Notes under the pieces: generated by a model
Told to the model about the DNA's origin: nothing
The model's database searches: none
Seen by the model: the letters and a program-made list of their open reading frames with translations, nothing else
Position numbers and translations under genes: made by a program
Assembly: GCF_035222485.1 (NCBI RefSeq)
Contig: NC_085923.1
Coordinates: forward strand, 2,356,001 to 2,420,000
Source: Podospora pseudoanserina
Taxonomy: Eukaryota; Ascomycota; Sordariomycetes; Sordariales; Podosporaceae
DNA: 64,000 nucleotides
Reading direction: 5' to 3'
In this document: piece by piece, positions 9,763-21,200 of the stretch
Layout of the letters: every line of letters starts with the position of its first letter
Position numbering within the stretch: position 1 is the stretch's first letter

Positions 9763-12507
9763 ATGTCCACCTCGATCGCCGTCCCAAGGACGGCCCCCAT
9801 AGCTATCGCGCCAAAACCCCCCACGGCACGCTTCCCACCGAGTCGACAGGGCAGTGTGCACCACCACGGCCACAACTTTGACTCTTACGGGAGCGGGTTC
9901 AACTCGCCTGATTCGGGGTCGGTGCTGAGCTTGAATACGCCGCCGTGTGAGGCTTGCCGGAACAGGAGGAGTGAGTGCGTTATGGGTGAGGATACCGAGG
10001 AGCACTGCGTGGCTTGTCAGTATACTGGGACCGAGTGCTCGTTGGTGGAGAGCAGTGGGAGTAGCAGCCCTTTGGGTGCGAGGAAGAGGAAGTTGAATGG
10101 AGGGGATGGGGCGGAGGAAGGGAGGAGTAAGAGGAGGTGAGACAGAACAATTTTTTTTTTAAAAAAAAATTTCTTTTTTTTTTCTTTTTGCTGATGACAG
10201 GATGGGAGGGGTGGGGGGCCACGTTTTATGTGAATGGCTCTCTTCTTCTTCTTCCTCTTCTTCTTCTTCTTCATCACATTCCTTTCTGTTTCTTTCTACT
10301 TCTTACCTATCTATGCCCACCCCCACCAAAGGCCAAGATAGGCCATCGAGATCTTGTGTCTCTACCAGGACTTACCTGACATGTTGATTGGTCAATAGTT
10401 CCCCAGGACGGTCTGATAACAGATCGCAGCGTCGGCGGCAAAACCAGCACCACCAGCAACCCAGCGTCTCGTGCACCACTACCAGCAGCTCCCTAATCGA
10501 AGACATGGCCAACTTTGGCGGGCCCACGCTGCTCAAGCGCACGTTGGGGCTGCAGGCGGATCGGTACTGCCAGTACATTGGGCCCACCACTGACTTTGAG
10601 CCCTCGCTCATCAACCTGTCATCATTCGACCCGCAAGATGAGAGTCTGCTCGCGAGGGGGACGTTGAGGAGGGTGAGCGACAACGACACGTTCTTGTTGC
10701 TGCCGGACAACAACACGCCGGGGTATGATCACATCATCGAGGACGCGGACGAGATTGAGAACATTGTGGCGCCGCACGGGAGGAGGCTGATCGACCTCTA
10801 CTTTCGGGTAGTGCACCCGGGCTTTCCCATCATTCAACGGAGTGTGTTTTATGAAAAGTACGAGAGGAGCCACCGCGAGTTTTCGCCGCCGCTGCTGGCG
10901 GCCGTGTACATCCTGGCCATCAACTGGTGGGAGCACGAGGAGGAGCTAGCGGGGTTGCCGAAGCCGAATGTGAGGGAGCTGGAGAGGTTGGTGAGGACCA
11001 CGTTGGCGGATGCCATGTACAGGCCGAAGCTGTCGACGATACAGGCGGGGTTGCTGTTGAGCCAGAGGCCGGAGGGGGATCAGTGGGCGCCGACTGCGCA
11101 GCTTGTGGCGGTGGGACAGGAGCTGGGGTTGCATTTGGATTGCACGAACTGGAAGATTCCGCCTTGGGAGAGGGGGTTGAGGAAGAGGCTGGCTTGGGCT
11201 CTGTATTTGCAGGTTAGTGTTTTTACTTTCCTTTTTCTTCCTTCCTTTTTTCATTTTCTTCTTTTCTTCTTCTTTTTTTATTCATTTTTTTCTTTTTTTT
11301 TTTTTTTCATTTTCTTCTTCTTTTTCATTTTTTTTTTTCATTCTCGTAGTGTATGACTTGTATGATATTGACTTCTGGTGTCCAGGATAAATGGGGCGCC
11401 CTCGTCCACGGCCGACCTTCCCACATCTTTGCGTCCAACTGGGCCGTCCAGCCGCTCAACCCCAACGACTTTCCCGACATTGAATGCGACGAGACCGACG
11501 CCGAGGAACGGCTCGAGCTTGAGAGGGGTCGGGTCCTTTTCAGGCAAATGGTCCAGCTTTCCCAAATCCTGGCCGAAATCCTGGACACGTTTTACACTTT
11601 GCAGGCAACCTCTCAGATCGCCAACGCCGGCCCGCAGGGCACTCAGCTCGTCTTGTCCCTCGCCAAGCCCATCCAGCTCAAGCTCAAGGAGTGGTATTCC
11701 GCTCTCCCGGCTCTCGTCAGGATGGACTCGACCTTTCAGACCACACCCTCGTCCTCTTCGGGGAGCAGGTTCTCCCCGATCGGCTATCTGCACCTGGCCT
11801 ACTTTGCAACCGAGATCACGCTCCACCGCCGCATCATCAGGTCCATGTCCGCCCTTCCGGAGGACAACAACCCCAACACGCCGTCCATCGACCCTTACAT
11901 CCAGCACATTTGCCGCTCGGCCGCCAAGGCCAGACTCATCTCCGCAATGGATTTTGTCAACCGGCTCACTCCGTCCCACCTGAGGGCGTTTTGGTACTTT
12001 GCCTCCAAGACAAACTTTGCGCTGATCGGGACGTTTGGGAGCCTGCTGTGGGGGACGAGCCCGGGGAGGGAGGAGGCGGAGTGGTATAGACGGCGGCTGG
12101 GCGAGTACAGGTGGACGCTGAGCGTGTCAAGCAAGCCGGGGGAGGGGACGAGCAAGGGGTTGACCGAGTTTGCGATGGGGATGCTGGATATCAGCACGGG
12201 GTTGTTGAAGAAGCTGCCGGAGAAGCCGTTGTTGAGTCGGAGCGGGAGTGAGGTTGGGTTTGGAGGGTCAGGAGGGGTGGATCAGGTGAGGAGGAGCAGC
12301 TTGTTTGCCTTGGGGCATGCGGGGGGGAGTTCGGCGAGTTTGAACAGCATGGCTGGGGGTGGTGGGAGGGGGGGGCCGGGAGGGGGTTTTAGTTTGGGGA
12401 TGCAGAGTCCCAGGAGTGATATTGGGGAGGAGGAGGGGGAGGAGATGGACAGTGAGGATGATGGGGAGGGGGAGGGGGGGTATGGGAGTTTTTCGGTTGG
12501 GAACTGA
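9763..12507 (+). CDS. Zn2Cys6 regulator, TamA/DAL81-like
   Basis: Three exons, 9763-10136, 10399-11212 and 11386-12507, give 769 residues. Intron 1 (262 bp) carries T/A homopolymers and a (CTT)n run; intron 2 (173 bp) is almost pure pyrimidine. The zinc cluster is at about residues 65-90: CEACRNRRSEC, nine residues, then CVACQYTGTEC. The region after the splice, with FGGPTLLKRTLGLQADRYCQY and LIDLYFRVVHPGFPIIQRSVF, matches the fungal-specific regulatory domain as found in TamA/DAL81, a co-activator of nitrogen-catabolite genes that acts with GATA factors. The last 100 residues are Gly- and Glu/Asp-rich. The orthology call rests on remembered family features and is moderate; the transcription-factor call is firm. 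Confidence 0.75.
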
Positions 12508-13401
12508 GCCTGCTTGACGGTTTTGAACTCTGGGGGGAGAGGTCAGACGGGGGATTCGTGTGTGGATTTTTGAGTTGCGCTCTGCTTTATATGGGGGAGC
12601 TCGGGTTCAAGACGGGAATTTTCCTGCCATACGGGGAAGAAGGAAGTGGAGGGTGGTGGTGCAGAGGTGGCAGTCGCCACGACTTCCCATTTGGGAACAC
12701 ACAATATTGGCAGATTTTCAGCTTGACGATGCAGTCAGAGAGCTGGAAACTGCCTTTATTTGATCCCCTCAAACTTCCGCGGAGATGCAAAGATTGCGCG
12801 ATGGGGAGCACGCGGTCTACCCGCTTTCTACGTGTTCTACTTTTTCTGTACCAACAGGGCAGTTTGTGGGGAATGTCATGTGCCAGCGGGTAATGGCGTC
12901 ATTTTTCTTTTTGTTTTTTTTTGGGGGAGGGAGGACCCTAGGTGCATCAGGTGTGAGGGGAACTGTCACCATCACATGAGAGAGTAAGGGAGGGCTTTTT
13001 TTTTTCTTTTCTTGGATGATTTGATGAAACACAAGTTATGATTCTCTTTTTGATACCCGAGTTCTATATGTTTTTATAGAAGGTTGCGGGTAGGAATTTT
13101 CTTTGGGTTTTTTGCGAAGGGTATCATGGCAAGGGAGGGGATGGTAAAGATTGATATAACTTGATATGATAGGTAGGAAGGATTAGGATAGACTGACTGG
13201 CATGATGTTATGGCAACGATGTTTAGATTTTTATGAGAAATTGGAATAGAATAGAGAGTCAGTCGTGTTATTGTTACAATGTTGATTTATTTTCCTGCTC
13301 CGAAGGAAAAGAAAGATGTTTGCTGACGTGCTAGACTAACTAACTTACTACCTACCTACCTACCTACCTACCCATCCATAGTTTCTTCCCCTTCTTTTCT
13401 C
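12508..13401. other. Convergent intergenic region
   Basis: Between the ends of the TamA-like gene (+) and the cysteine-rich gene (-). AT-richer than the flanking genes, with T-runs near 12905-12930 and 12998-13010 and a (CCTA)n repeat at about 13352-13373. It holds the two 3' ends; no gene seen. Confidence 0.6.
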
Positions 13402-15154
13402 TCAACCCACAACCTTTTTCGCGAACGCACCCTCAAAAAGCCTGTTCCCCTCAGGCTGACTCCTCAACAGCCCGTTCCTGGGCAGCGCAGGGTTGTTGCA
13501 GTAGTCGTCCCTCACGCTGATGCAGACACCGGGCGTGCCGCGGCAGCAGGACAGCAGGATGCAGGCGGAGCCGTACTCGCAGTCGGAGTTGACGGCGCAG
13601 CCCTTTGCGCCGCAGACGTCGCCGGCCCAGGCGCAGACGTTGCCTGCCGACTCGGCGGCCTCGGCGCAGAGGCAGAGGTCGGTGTAGTCGTCGATGGTTT
13701 CCGGGTTGGGGGTTGCGCCGTCGGCGGAGCAGAGGTCGCCTGGGGTGTTGCAGGACCAGGGGTTTTGGCAGGTGGAGGCGCAGACGCCGTTTATGCAGCC
13801 GGAGGGGCACTATATAAGGTTGGTAAGGGGACTGGGAAGGGGAAGGGGGTAAGACGTACTACTTTATTGCAGCGACCGCAGTTGTTGGGGTCGTTCTTGT
13901 AGATGCAGACGTCACCGCAGAGGTGCTGCTCGGGATCGGCGCACTGGCAGCCGCAGTACTTGTCCTTGACGCCCTCGTAGGTGAGGGCGGCGTTGGCCAT
14001 ACTGTAGTGGGCCACGTAGGCGGAGGCTAGGTTGCGGCAGGAGGAGAGGGAGGACTCGGTGCGGAAGCGCTCGTTGCAGCGGTCGAGGAGGCGGGCGGCG
14101 AAGCCCGAGTTGCAGGTGGTGAAGGTTTGGGTGCAGTCGGCTGTCGGGTGGGTGGGTTAATATCTCGAACACAAAGGAGAGGGGGGGAGGCAAGGGAAGA
14201 GAAAAGGGGTGAAAAAGACTCACTCCAGCAGACATCCACCCAGTTGCAGGCATCTTCAAACGTCTCGTGCAGCTTTGGCGCGAAATACCACCTCCACCAA
14301 TCTGTCGGGCCGCATCCGTTGGACGTCACCGGGGGGGCGGGGTCGCGGGTGGTGTAGTCTGCGCCTTTGGGGCAAGTCTTGGTGACGGGGGGGTCGGCGA
14401 TGACGTCTGGGAGTCGTGGGAGGACGTACAATCCCACCGTGATGCTCAGCCGACCTCCGCTGCTCTCGGAAACCTGGACACCACCGTTCTCCTGCCTCTT
14501 GGAAAAGACGTGGGAGTGCTTCTTGGTAGGGGGGATACCCCGAGCGTAAAGCTTGCCGTCCTTGACGGCAAACTCAAACTCTAGCCCGTTGATCACACCC
14601 GCAGTGGAAAGACCGTCGCACTGGACGGAGAAGACTGTGGTGACGTAGGGCTGGCCCCGTTCATCGCGGAGGGCGGTCTGTCCGTTTGTGCTGCGGAGGA
14701 CCCAGCCTACTTCCCCGTTTTTGAAGATGGCGAGGTAGCGGGATGGTCTGTCGCCCCGGCCGGGGAGGCGGACGTCAAAGACGCCTCTGGGGGAGAAGAC
14801 GTTGTTGGGGGGTTCGAAGACGAGACCTTGGAATTGGTCGTCGGGATCGGTCTCCTCGATGGCGCGGCTGGTGCGCCGGTCGCGGGTGACGGCGAGGCCG
14901 TTGGGGGTGAGGTAGGTGAAGTCACGAGGCCCGTTTGGGTCGACGGCGCAGCGTTCGTACGAGGGAGGGATGAGGGGTCTGTAGCCTGGTCCTCGGAGGG
15001 GGGTGGGGAGGGATTCGGCCGACCAGATGGCGTCTTTGAAGGTGTTGAGGGCGATGGCGTCGGCGGCGACCTCTGCCGTGTTGGCTTCCGAGGCTACGGC
15101 GGCGTGGGCGCCGGTGAGTGAGGAGAGGAGGGAAAGGAGGGTGAGGGACTTCAT
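13402..15154 (-). CDS. Secreted cysteine-rich protein, function unknown
   Basis: Three exons, 15154-14224, 14140-13860 and 13809-13402, with introns of 83 and 50 bp, give 539 residues. I chose 15154 rather than the in-frame ATGs upstream (15235/15232) because it opens directly on a signal peptide (MKSLTLLSLLSSLTGAHA). Residues about 20-290 form a cysteine-poor domain; after NGCGPTDWWRWYF the protein becomes very cysteine-rich. The segment DKYCGCQCAD, then NNCGRCNKVCPSGCINGVC, resembles the disulfide-rich repeats seen in many secreted fungal proteins. KR sits before QENGG, a possible Kex2 site. I do not recognise an enzyme. A cell-wall or extracellular role is inferred. Confidence 0.8.
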
Positions 15155-16125
15155 TGCGAAGAGTGAGAGCCCGGGGCTCGGTCTGGAAGAGAAAAGGATG
15201 ACCGATGACAACACAGGAGAGGAAAATTGCATCAACGAGGGGGAAGGAAAGAAGGTATGGGTTTTATTCTCTGACTATTCTATCACGGGTACGGAATGGT
15301 TGCCATCACGACCGCAGAGTACACGATACAGCCAACCTCACTCAAGCTAGCGACCAGCCACTATCCAGAATCCCATATCCCTCGTGGTTACCGGGCCATC
15401 GAGCTCACGATGGAGAATCGGTTCAGGGGTGGACCAACGGACCATATAATATGCCGTGGAATTCGGTGACCAACCTCACTTTCCACTCTTCCAACTTTTC
15501 ATCCCTGCAGATCTTGCCGACTGTTCAGCAGGTGAGCTGCGGCCCGACTTTCTGTCCAGCATTCCTGAACTATGCTGGTCAGGAGGTATGGAAATATGCA
15601 GGAACAGGCACGTCAGAGAAATTGGTATACAATACAAAAACTGCTTCCATCGTATCACCCTCACTCCCGCAACAACAATTCAACGACATTAAAGAAGAAA
15701 CGACCAGGTAGGTATCGAGCCAGCCAGCCAGCCAGCTTCACTCGAGCTTCACCATTCAGATGATAGCCAACCTATGTCTCCGATCGCCATCTTACTGCAA
15801 GGTACACTAGAAAAAATGTTTCACGCATAGAGGAATGAACCACGGAACTGTGGTAATGACGGCATCTCGTCGAACGCCCAACGGTAGCTGTCAAACTAAG
15901 GAAACGGAGACTGCGGGTTGAGGTTCCTAAGAATGGCTTTCGTAATTAGTTAGCTCTTCCGAATACCTCTGTACTCTTTTGAGGACCTGCTGGTCATCTT
16001 TTGAGTTCCCGTTTCTTAGTCACAGCATGAGTGGTGAGAATAGGGGCAAAAAGGGGGGCAATGCCAAGACGTCAGTCAACATGGGCGGGAATCAGCTGTG
16101 GAACCCAAAGTGAAAGCATCCCACC
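15155..16125. other. Upstream and transition region
   Basis: Promoter of the cysteine-rich gene on its left side, then about 800 bp of ordinary base composition with no convincing gene. A GCCA tandem run lies at about 15719-15735. It ends at the 5S-like fragment. Confidence 0.5.
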
Positions 16126-16200
16126 AAAAACATACAACACCAAGAATTACCCAGTGGTCACCCACCTGAGTACTAGTTCAGCGGTCATGTAGTATGACTG
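16126..16200 (-). pseudogene. 5S rRNA-derived fragment (3' half)
   Basis: Read on the minus strand, this contains GTACTCAGGTGGGTGACCAC and ends in GGTGTTGTATGTTTTT. These are the conserved 3' half of fungal 5S rRNA: the loop-E/helix region around GGGTGGGTGACCAC, the 3' terminal TGTTGTATGT and the T-run Pol III terminator. The matching 5' half (ACATACGACC..) is not recognisable upstream. It therefore looks like a partial or strongly diverged 5S copy; dispersed 5S genes and pseudogenes are usual in Sordariomycetes. Confidence 0.7.
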
Positions 16201-16373
16201 CGAGGATGGGCGACTCTAAAAAGGGTATATTGTTTACTTCAAAATGTGGAAGAAAGCGTACTGCTAAACGGTTCGTGAACGGAGAGGCTTGGCCCGTCTT
16301 AACCGTTATAGATTAGAGAATATAGATACGCCCATACCGCGGTGTTAAAGTAGGTGAAAGGTGTTCTAGATGT

Positions 16374-16680
16374 GTAGATCGCGCTAATAGCTCTTGGCCA
16401 GTTTATAATTAAATATAGTTAGTATTAGTTATATCTTTAGCGTTAGTCCTACCTCTAGCATAACTACTCCGGTACTATATATATAAAACCGAAGGAAATC
16501 AATATTATATAATAATAAAAGTTATAAAATTAGGGTTAAAGTAAAATAAATTTTAAGTATTTTAATTCTAGTAAAGTAAAAAATTTTAAAAGGTTTATAA
16601 AATATTAAATAGTTCGGTTAAAAAAAAGAATTATAATAATTATTATATCAAAAAGACCGAGGGTTATAAAAGTTATAATG
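16374..16680. repeat. AT-rich decayed relic, left flank
   Basis: Strongly AT-rich block dominated by TA, TTA and ATAA words with few CpA dinucleotides, the look of RIP. No family can be named. It is separated from the LTR element by about 275 bp of normal composition (16681-16954), in which I see nothing coding. Confidence 0.55.
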
Positions 16681-16959
16681 AAATGGTGAGAAAACACACA
16701 AAAACAACCAACCACAACACCACAAATGTACACTCAACAGGTCTCTGAATGAACACACCTCCGTGATAGTGACTTGCTCGCAGGCCGCACTTCCCGCAGG
16801 ACAAAGAAAAGACACTATGGGCTCCCAGGCCACATAATAAGCACCGGATTAGCCTAATCAGAGGGCCAGAATTGCCTGTACGTATGCAAGGCAAAATACG
16901 AAGAAAATAGAAGTCGATGTCCTATCTAAAATCAAATGTCAGAAGCAGATAGCTTATAT

Positions 16960-17363
16960 TGTGACGAACCCCTATCCAGAACCTCTGAAAGGGACACTAG
17001 TTGAAGGCACTTCTGAATAATCTTGGTCCGGTATAGCTAAATAGTATATAATAATGGCTTATCTCTATTATAATAGTTTAAATACTAATAATTATAACTT
17101 ATATTATATACTACGGAACTATTTATTTACGCCGGCTAGTTCCTCTATATATATAGACCTATGGACCGTAGACCGTTAATTTATAGACGGTCCTCGGTCC
17201 GCTCCTGATTAGCCGATGCCGGACCGTGGACCGTAAGCCTTACCGCGGTCCCCGGTCCCTATTTTATTAGTCCATTGCTTTTTTAGACCGTAAGCCCCGC
17301 TCGACGGTACGGTCTAGTCTTAATTAGTCCTTCGTGGCCCTACTATCTTCCAGAACCGTAATA
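16960..17363 (-). repeat. Left LTR of the gypsy fossil
   Basis: 404 bp; begins TGTGACGAAC on the + strand and pairs along its full length with 24011-24414. The outer (left) 150 bp or so is the better preserved part, while the inner part is AT-shifted. In the element's own orientation this is the 3' LTR. Confidence 0.9.
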
Positions 17364-18155
17364 TAATACTCCCTTTCCAGGCTAAAGCCCTTACGGCCTA
17401 ATCTTTTTCTATTATTAATTATATTATAGGTTTTTCCTTCCCTTTTCTCCTTACCTTTATTATATTTAACCGTATATAGAAACGTTATTATAAAACTAAA
17501 TAGGCTTCTGCCCTTTCCTCTCGAATCTACTGCCGTAATTCTACCGTAATACTATATTTTATTTATTTTACCGCCGAATCCCCTTATATTATAGCCCCTA
17601 AGTCCTTACGGTACGCTAAGTATATACGCCGTAAGATCCTATATAATAAATCTAATATTAGTTTTACCTATAAGTAAATCTTCTTTTTTTTTTTATACTG
17701 TAATTAACTATTTTATAGTAACCCGAACGATAGAAGAGTAAGATAGACTCGAGCGTAAGGAATAAAAGCTTAAAAACTAACTTTCGTAACTAACTACTAA
17801 GCTTATCCGGATAAAACAAATACGTTACTTTCTTCGCGTACGTAAAGAGCGTCTCTTCGCGCGGAGTATCTAGGAGGAGGATACTTAGGTAGCGTAATTT
17901 ACTACTACGGCGCCTCCTGCTTTTTCGCCAGGTATTTCTATACGGCCGGACGCCGCCTAAGATACCGTTCCGTAGTCTCCTTATACCCTAGATCCTTCCT
18001 TAAACCTAGACTAGCCCTCCGACCTTTCCTTTAATCTTAACGTAGCCGGTCCTTCCTTTCTAACCGCGCTAAATACTATTAGTAACGCGCTTTTTACTTC
18101 CTAAAGTACCTAAAGTATATAATATTATTTATATTTAATCCCCTTTATACTTTTT

Positions 18156-18226
18156 AACTTCGTAGTATAGTATATAGTACGTCGATTATTACGTCGAAAG
18201 TATAGGTTCGACTCCCGTCGAGGTTC
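18156..18226 (+). pseudogene. tRNA-like fossil inside the gypsy element
   Basis: 71 bp with tRNA layout on the strand opposite to the element's coding sense. The 7-nt ends AACTTCG and CGAGGTT can pair (one wobble or transition), TAGTATAGT..TAGTAC resembles a D-arm/A box, GGTTCGACTCC is a perfect B-box consensus, and TTTT follows directly. The anticodon arm does not fold cleanly, so no isotype is assigned. It lies between the chromodomain-like end and the left LTR. Confidence 0.55.
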
Positions 18227-21200
18227 TTTTAGCTCCGTTTTATAGCTATTTAGCTATAAGCCGGGGCCAAGTCTTTTTATTTATTTAAGTTTTAGTCGGT
18301 CCGGATATCGTTAATAGAATTTTTTTTATTTATTTAGGTAATTAAAGTATACCTATAGTTTCTATAAGTTATTTATAGCCGGATATCTTAATTAATTAAT
18401 TAAATACTTTAATTAGTCTTTATTAAACCGTAAATTTAGTATTTTTTCTATATCGTACTTTTCTTTTTCGTCCTCCGCCATTACTTATATATTAGCCTTA
18501 TTTATATATAATACGGATTCTAAAAGTAAGATATAAAAGGTATATAACCGTAGACGTATCGTACTAAATAGCTCTAATTTAAATACTATTTTTAATAACT
18601 TTTTTTTTAACTTTAAATAGTTTTACTTTTCTATAGTCTAGCTTTTTACTAGGTCTTTTAATACGTAAATTATATATAAAAAGAAATACTATATCCTTTC
18701 CTTTAAAATAAGGTCTTTCGAGCCTTTTAATATTATAGTATTTCTATATTTTTTCCTTTATAAACTTTAGTTTTTACTTAAGTTTATTATAAAGTATATA
18801 TATTTTATTTACCTTAACTTTAGCCCTAAATACCTTAACCGTAGGTCCCTACCGTAGGTCTACCTCGTAACCGAAGTTCGCGAAAAATAATATAGCTTTA
18901 ATCGTTTTAATTAATAATATATTATATACTAGTTATACCGTAAATAATAGTTTAACTTAATTATTTTATTCGAAATTAATATAATTCCGTAAGTATTATT
19001 TTATAATTTAATTAAGTTATTCCGTTTAACCGTTCGTTTAAGGGTAATAGGCCGAAAACGCTTTACTTATTACCCCTAGCTTTATTATTAACGCTTTTTA
19101 GAACTTTAATACGAACTTAATATTATAGTTTATAATAAACTCCTTTAACTATATATATATTAATATAATATACTGTAATACTATATTTATTAATTATTTT
19201 ACCGACTAAGTCTCTTTATAAGGCAAGAAATATACCTACTTAGTAAACCTATCGACTACCGTTAATATATTATTATACTTAACGCCGGTTACTATATCTT
19301 TAAACTTTAATAATTTAATAATAAAGTTTATTATAACTAAATTCTATAGCTATTTTACTACCGGTAATAGCTCTAGAAATCTATAAAGCTTATACCTTAT
19401 AACCCTTATTCTTTTATATATATAATATAATTAAATAGTTTCTTTAACGTCGTTTTTAATCTTTAACTAGTTAAAATACTATTTAATCTTTTTTATAGTC
19501 TTAATAATACCTATATATTTTCCGAGCTTTAATATATAAATTTCTATTATTAATACTGTCCTATTATTTAACTTTATATATATTTAGTTTTTATATTATA
19601 ATTTTCTTTAATTATCCTTTTAGATACCCTATAGCTTTAGCTTTTTTTATTAATATTACTTTATAATATTATTACTTAACTTCCTTTAATATTTATTAGA
19701 AATAATTTTTTTACGATATACTATATAATACTTTATTTACGGCTATAGTAAATACTTAAAGGTATTATTTAGCGCCTCCTTAAATAATAATAGTAATTCC
19801 CTAAATATATTTTTATAATAGTCGGCTCGCCGGCTAAATATATTTACTTTAGCGTTCTCCGAATCCTTTTTATAATTAATTTAAAAATTAAATTCCGAGA
19901 GAAACTTTAATTATTATATTTATTATACGTTAAGGACTTTCGTAATAATAAAGTACTATAGATTTTTATAATCCGTATAGACTTATATTTTATATTTAAT
20001 ACCGTTAAAGTATAGCCTTTACTCCTCGAACGCTTCGATAATAATAAGTAGTTCCTTATTATAAATTAAATAGTTTTAACGTATTCTATTAAACTTCTTT
20101 AAAAAAAAAGTTACTGGGTATAGCTTATTATTATCGTCTCGTTACTTTAGTTATTTACTAATAGTATAATCTAATATATTTACCTCGACCTCGAATAGTC
20201 GATTAAGGTTTAGTAGTTTAAGTATTAAGTCCTTTAAAATAGCTTCTTTTAGCTCCTAGAAGGCCTACTCCTTTTTTTACTTTTACCGGAATTCTACGTC
20301 CTTCTTAGTTAAGTAGTTAAATAGCTTTATAATATTTACGTAATTCCGGATAAATATTTAATAGAAATTTATAAACTTTAAAAATTCCTTAATATATATT
20401 TATAATTACGGTATAGGCTAGTCCTTTACTATCGTAATTTTTCTTAATTCTATACGAACTTTATTTAGTAATATTAAATATCCTAGGTATACTATCTTTT
20501 ATATATAAAACTCGTTTTTCTTTTTATTAATTAAAAGTCCGGCTCTATATAGCGCGTTAAGTATTTTTTATATATACCGTTTATATTTCTCTAAAGTATA
20601 TAAGTAAATAAAAATATTATTGAGATAATATATTATTATTTTATCGAGGTATTTCCGTATTATATAGTTAACGAGAGATTAAAATATCGTAGGTATATTA
20701 ATTAGCTTAAATAGTATTATAAAATACTTAAAATAATTATAGAATATATAAAACGTAGTTTTTTATTTATTTTTTTCCTTAATTTATATATAGATATACC
20801 CGATAGGTATATTTAAATATATAAAGTATCGCGTTTCTATTAATTAACTCCGTAATCTAAATATTAATAATAGTAGGTAACTATTTTTTACTATTTCGTT
20901 ATTTAATTAATAATAATCTATATATAGTCGTAAATTATTATTTTTTTTCGGTACGAAGAATATAGGGTATCCTACTAGTAATATAGATTCCCTAATATAT
21001 CCTTTCTTTAAATTCTTGTTTAAATACTTCTATAGCTTCTTACTTTATTTATCGTTAGTATAGTAAACCTTAAATAGCCGTAGCTTAATTTCTTTTTTTA
21101 ACTTAATTTCGTAATCCTATAATCTTTACTTTAGAAACCCTTTTAAATACTTAACCGTAAAGGCTAAGTATCCTCGATATTTTATTAATATCGCCTTTTT

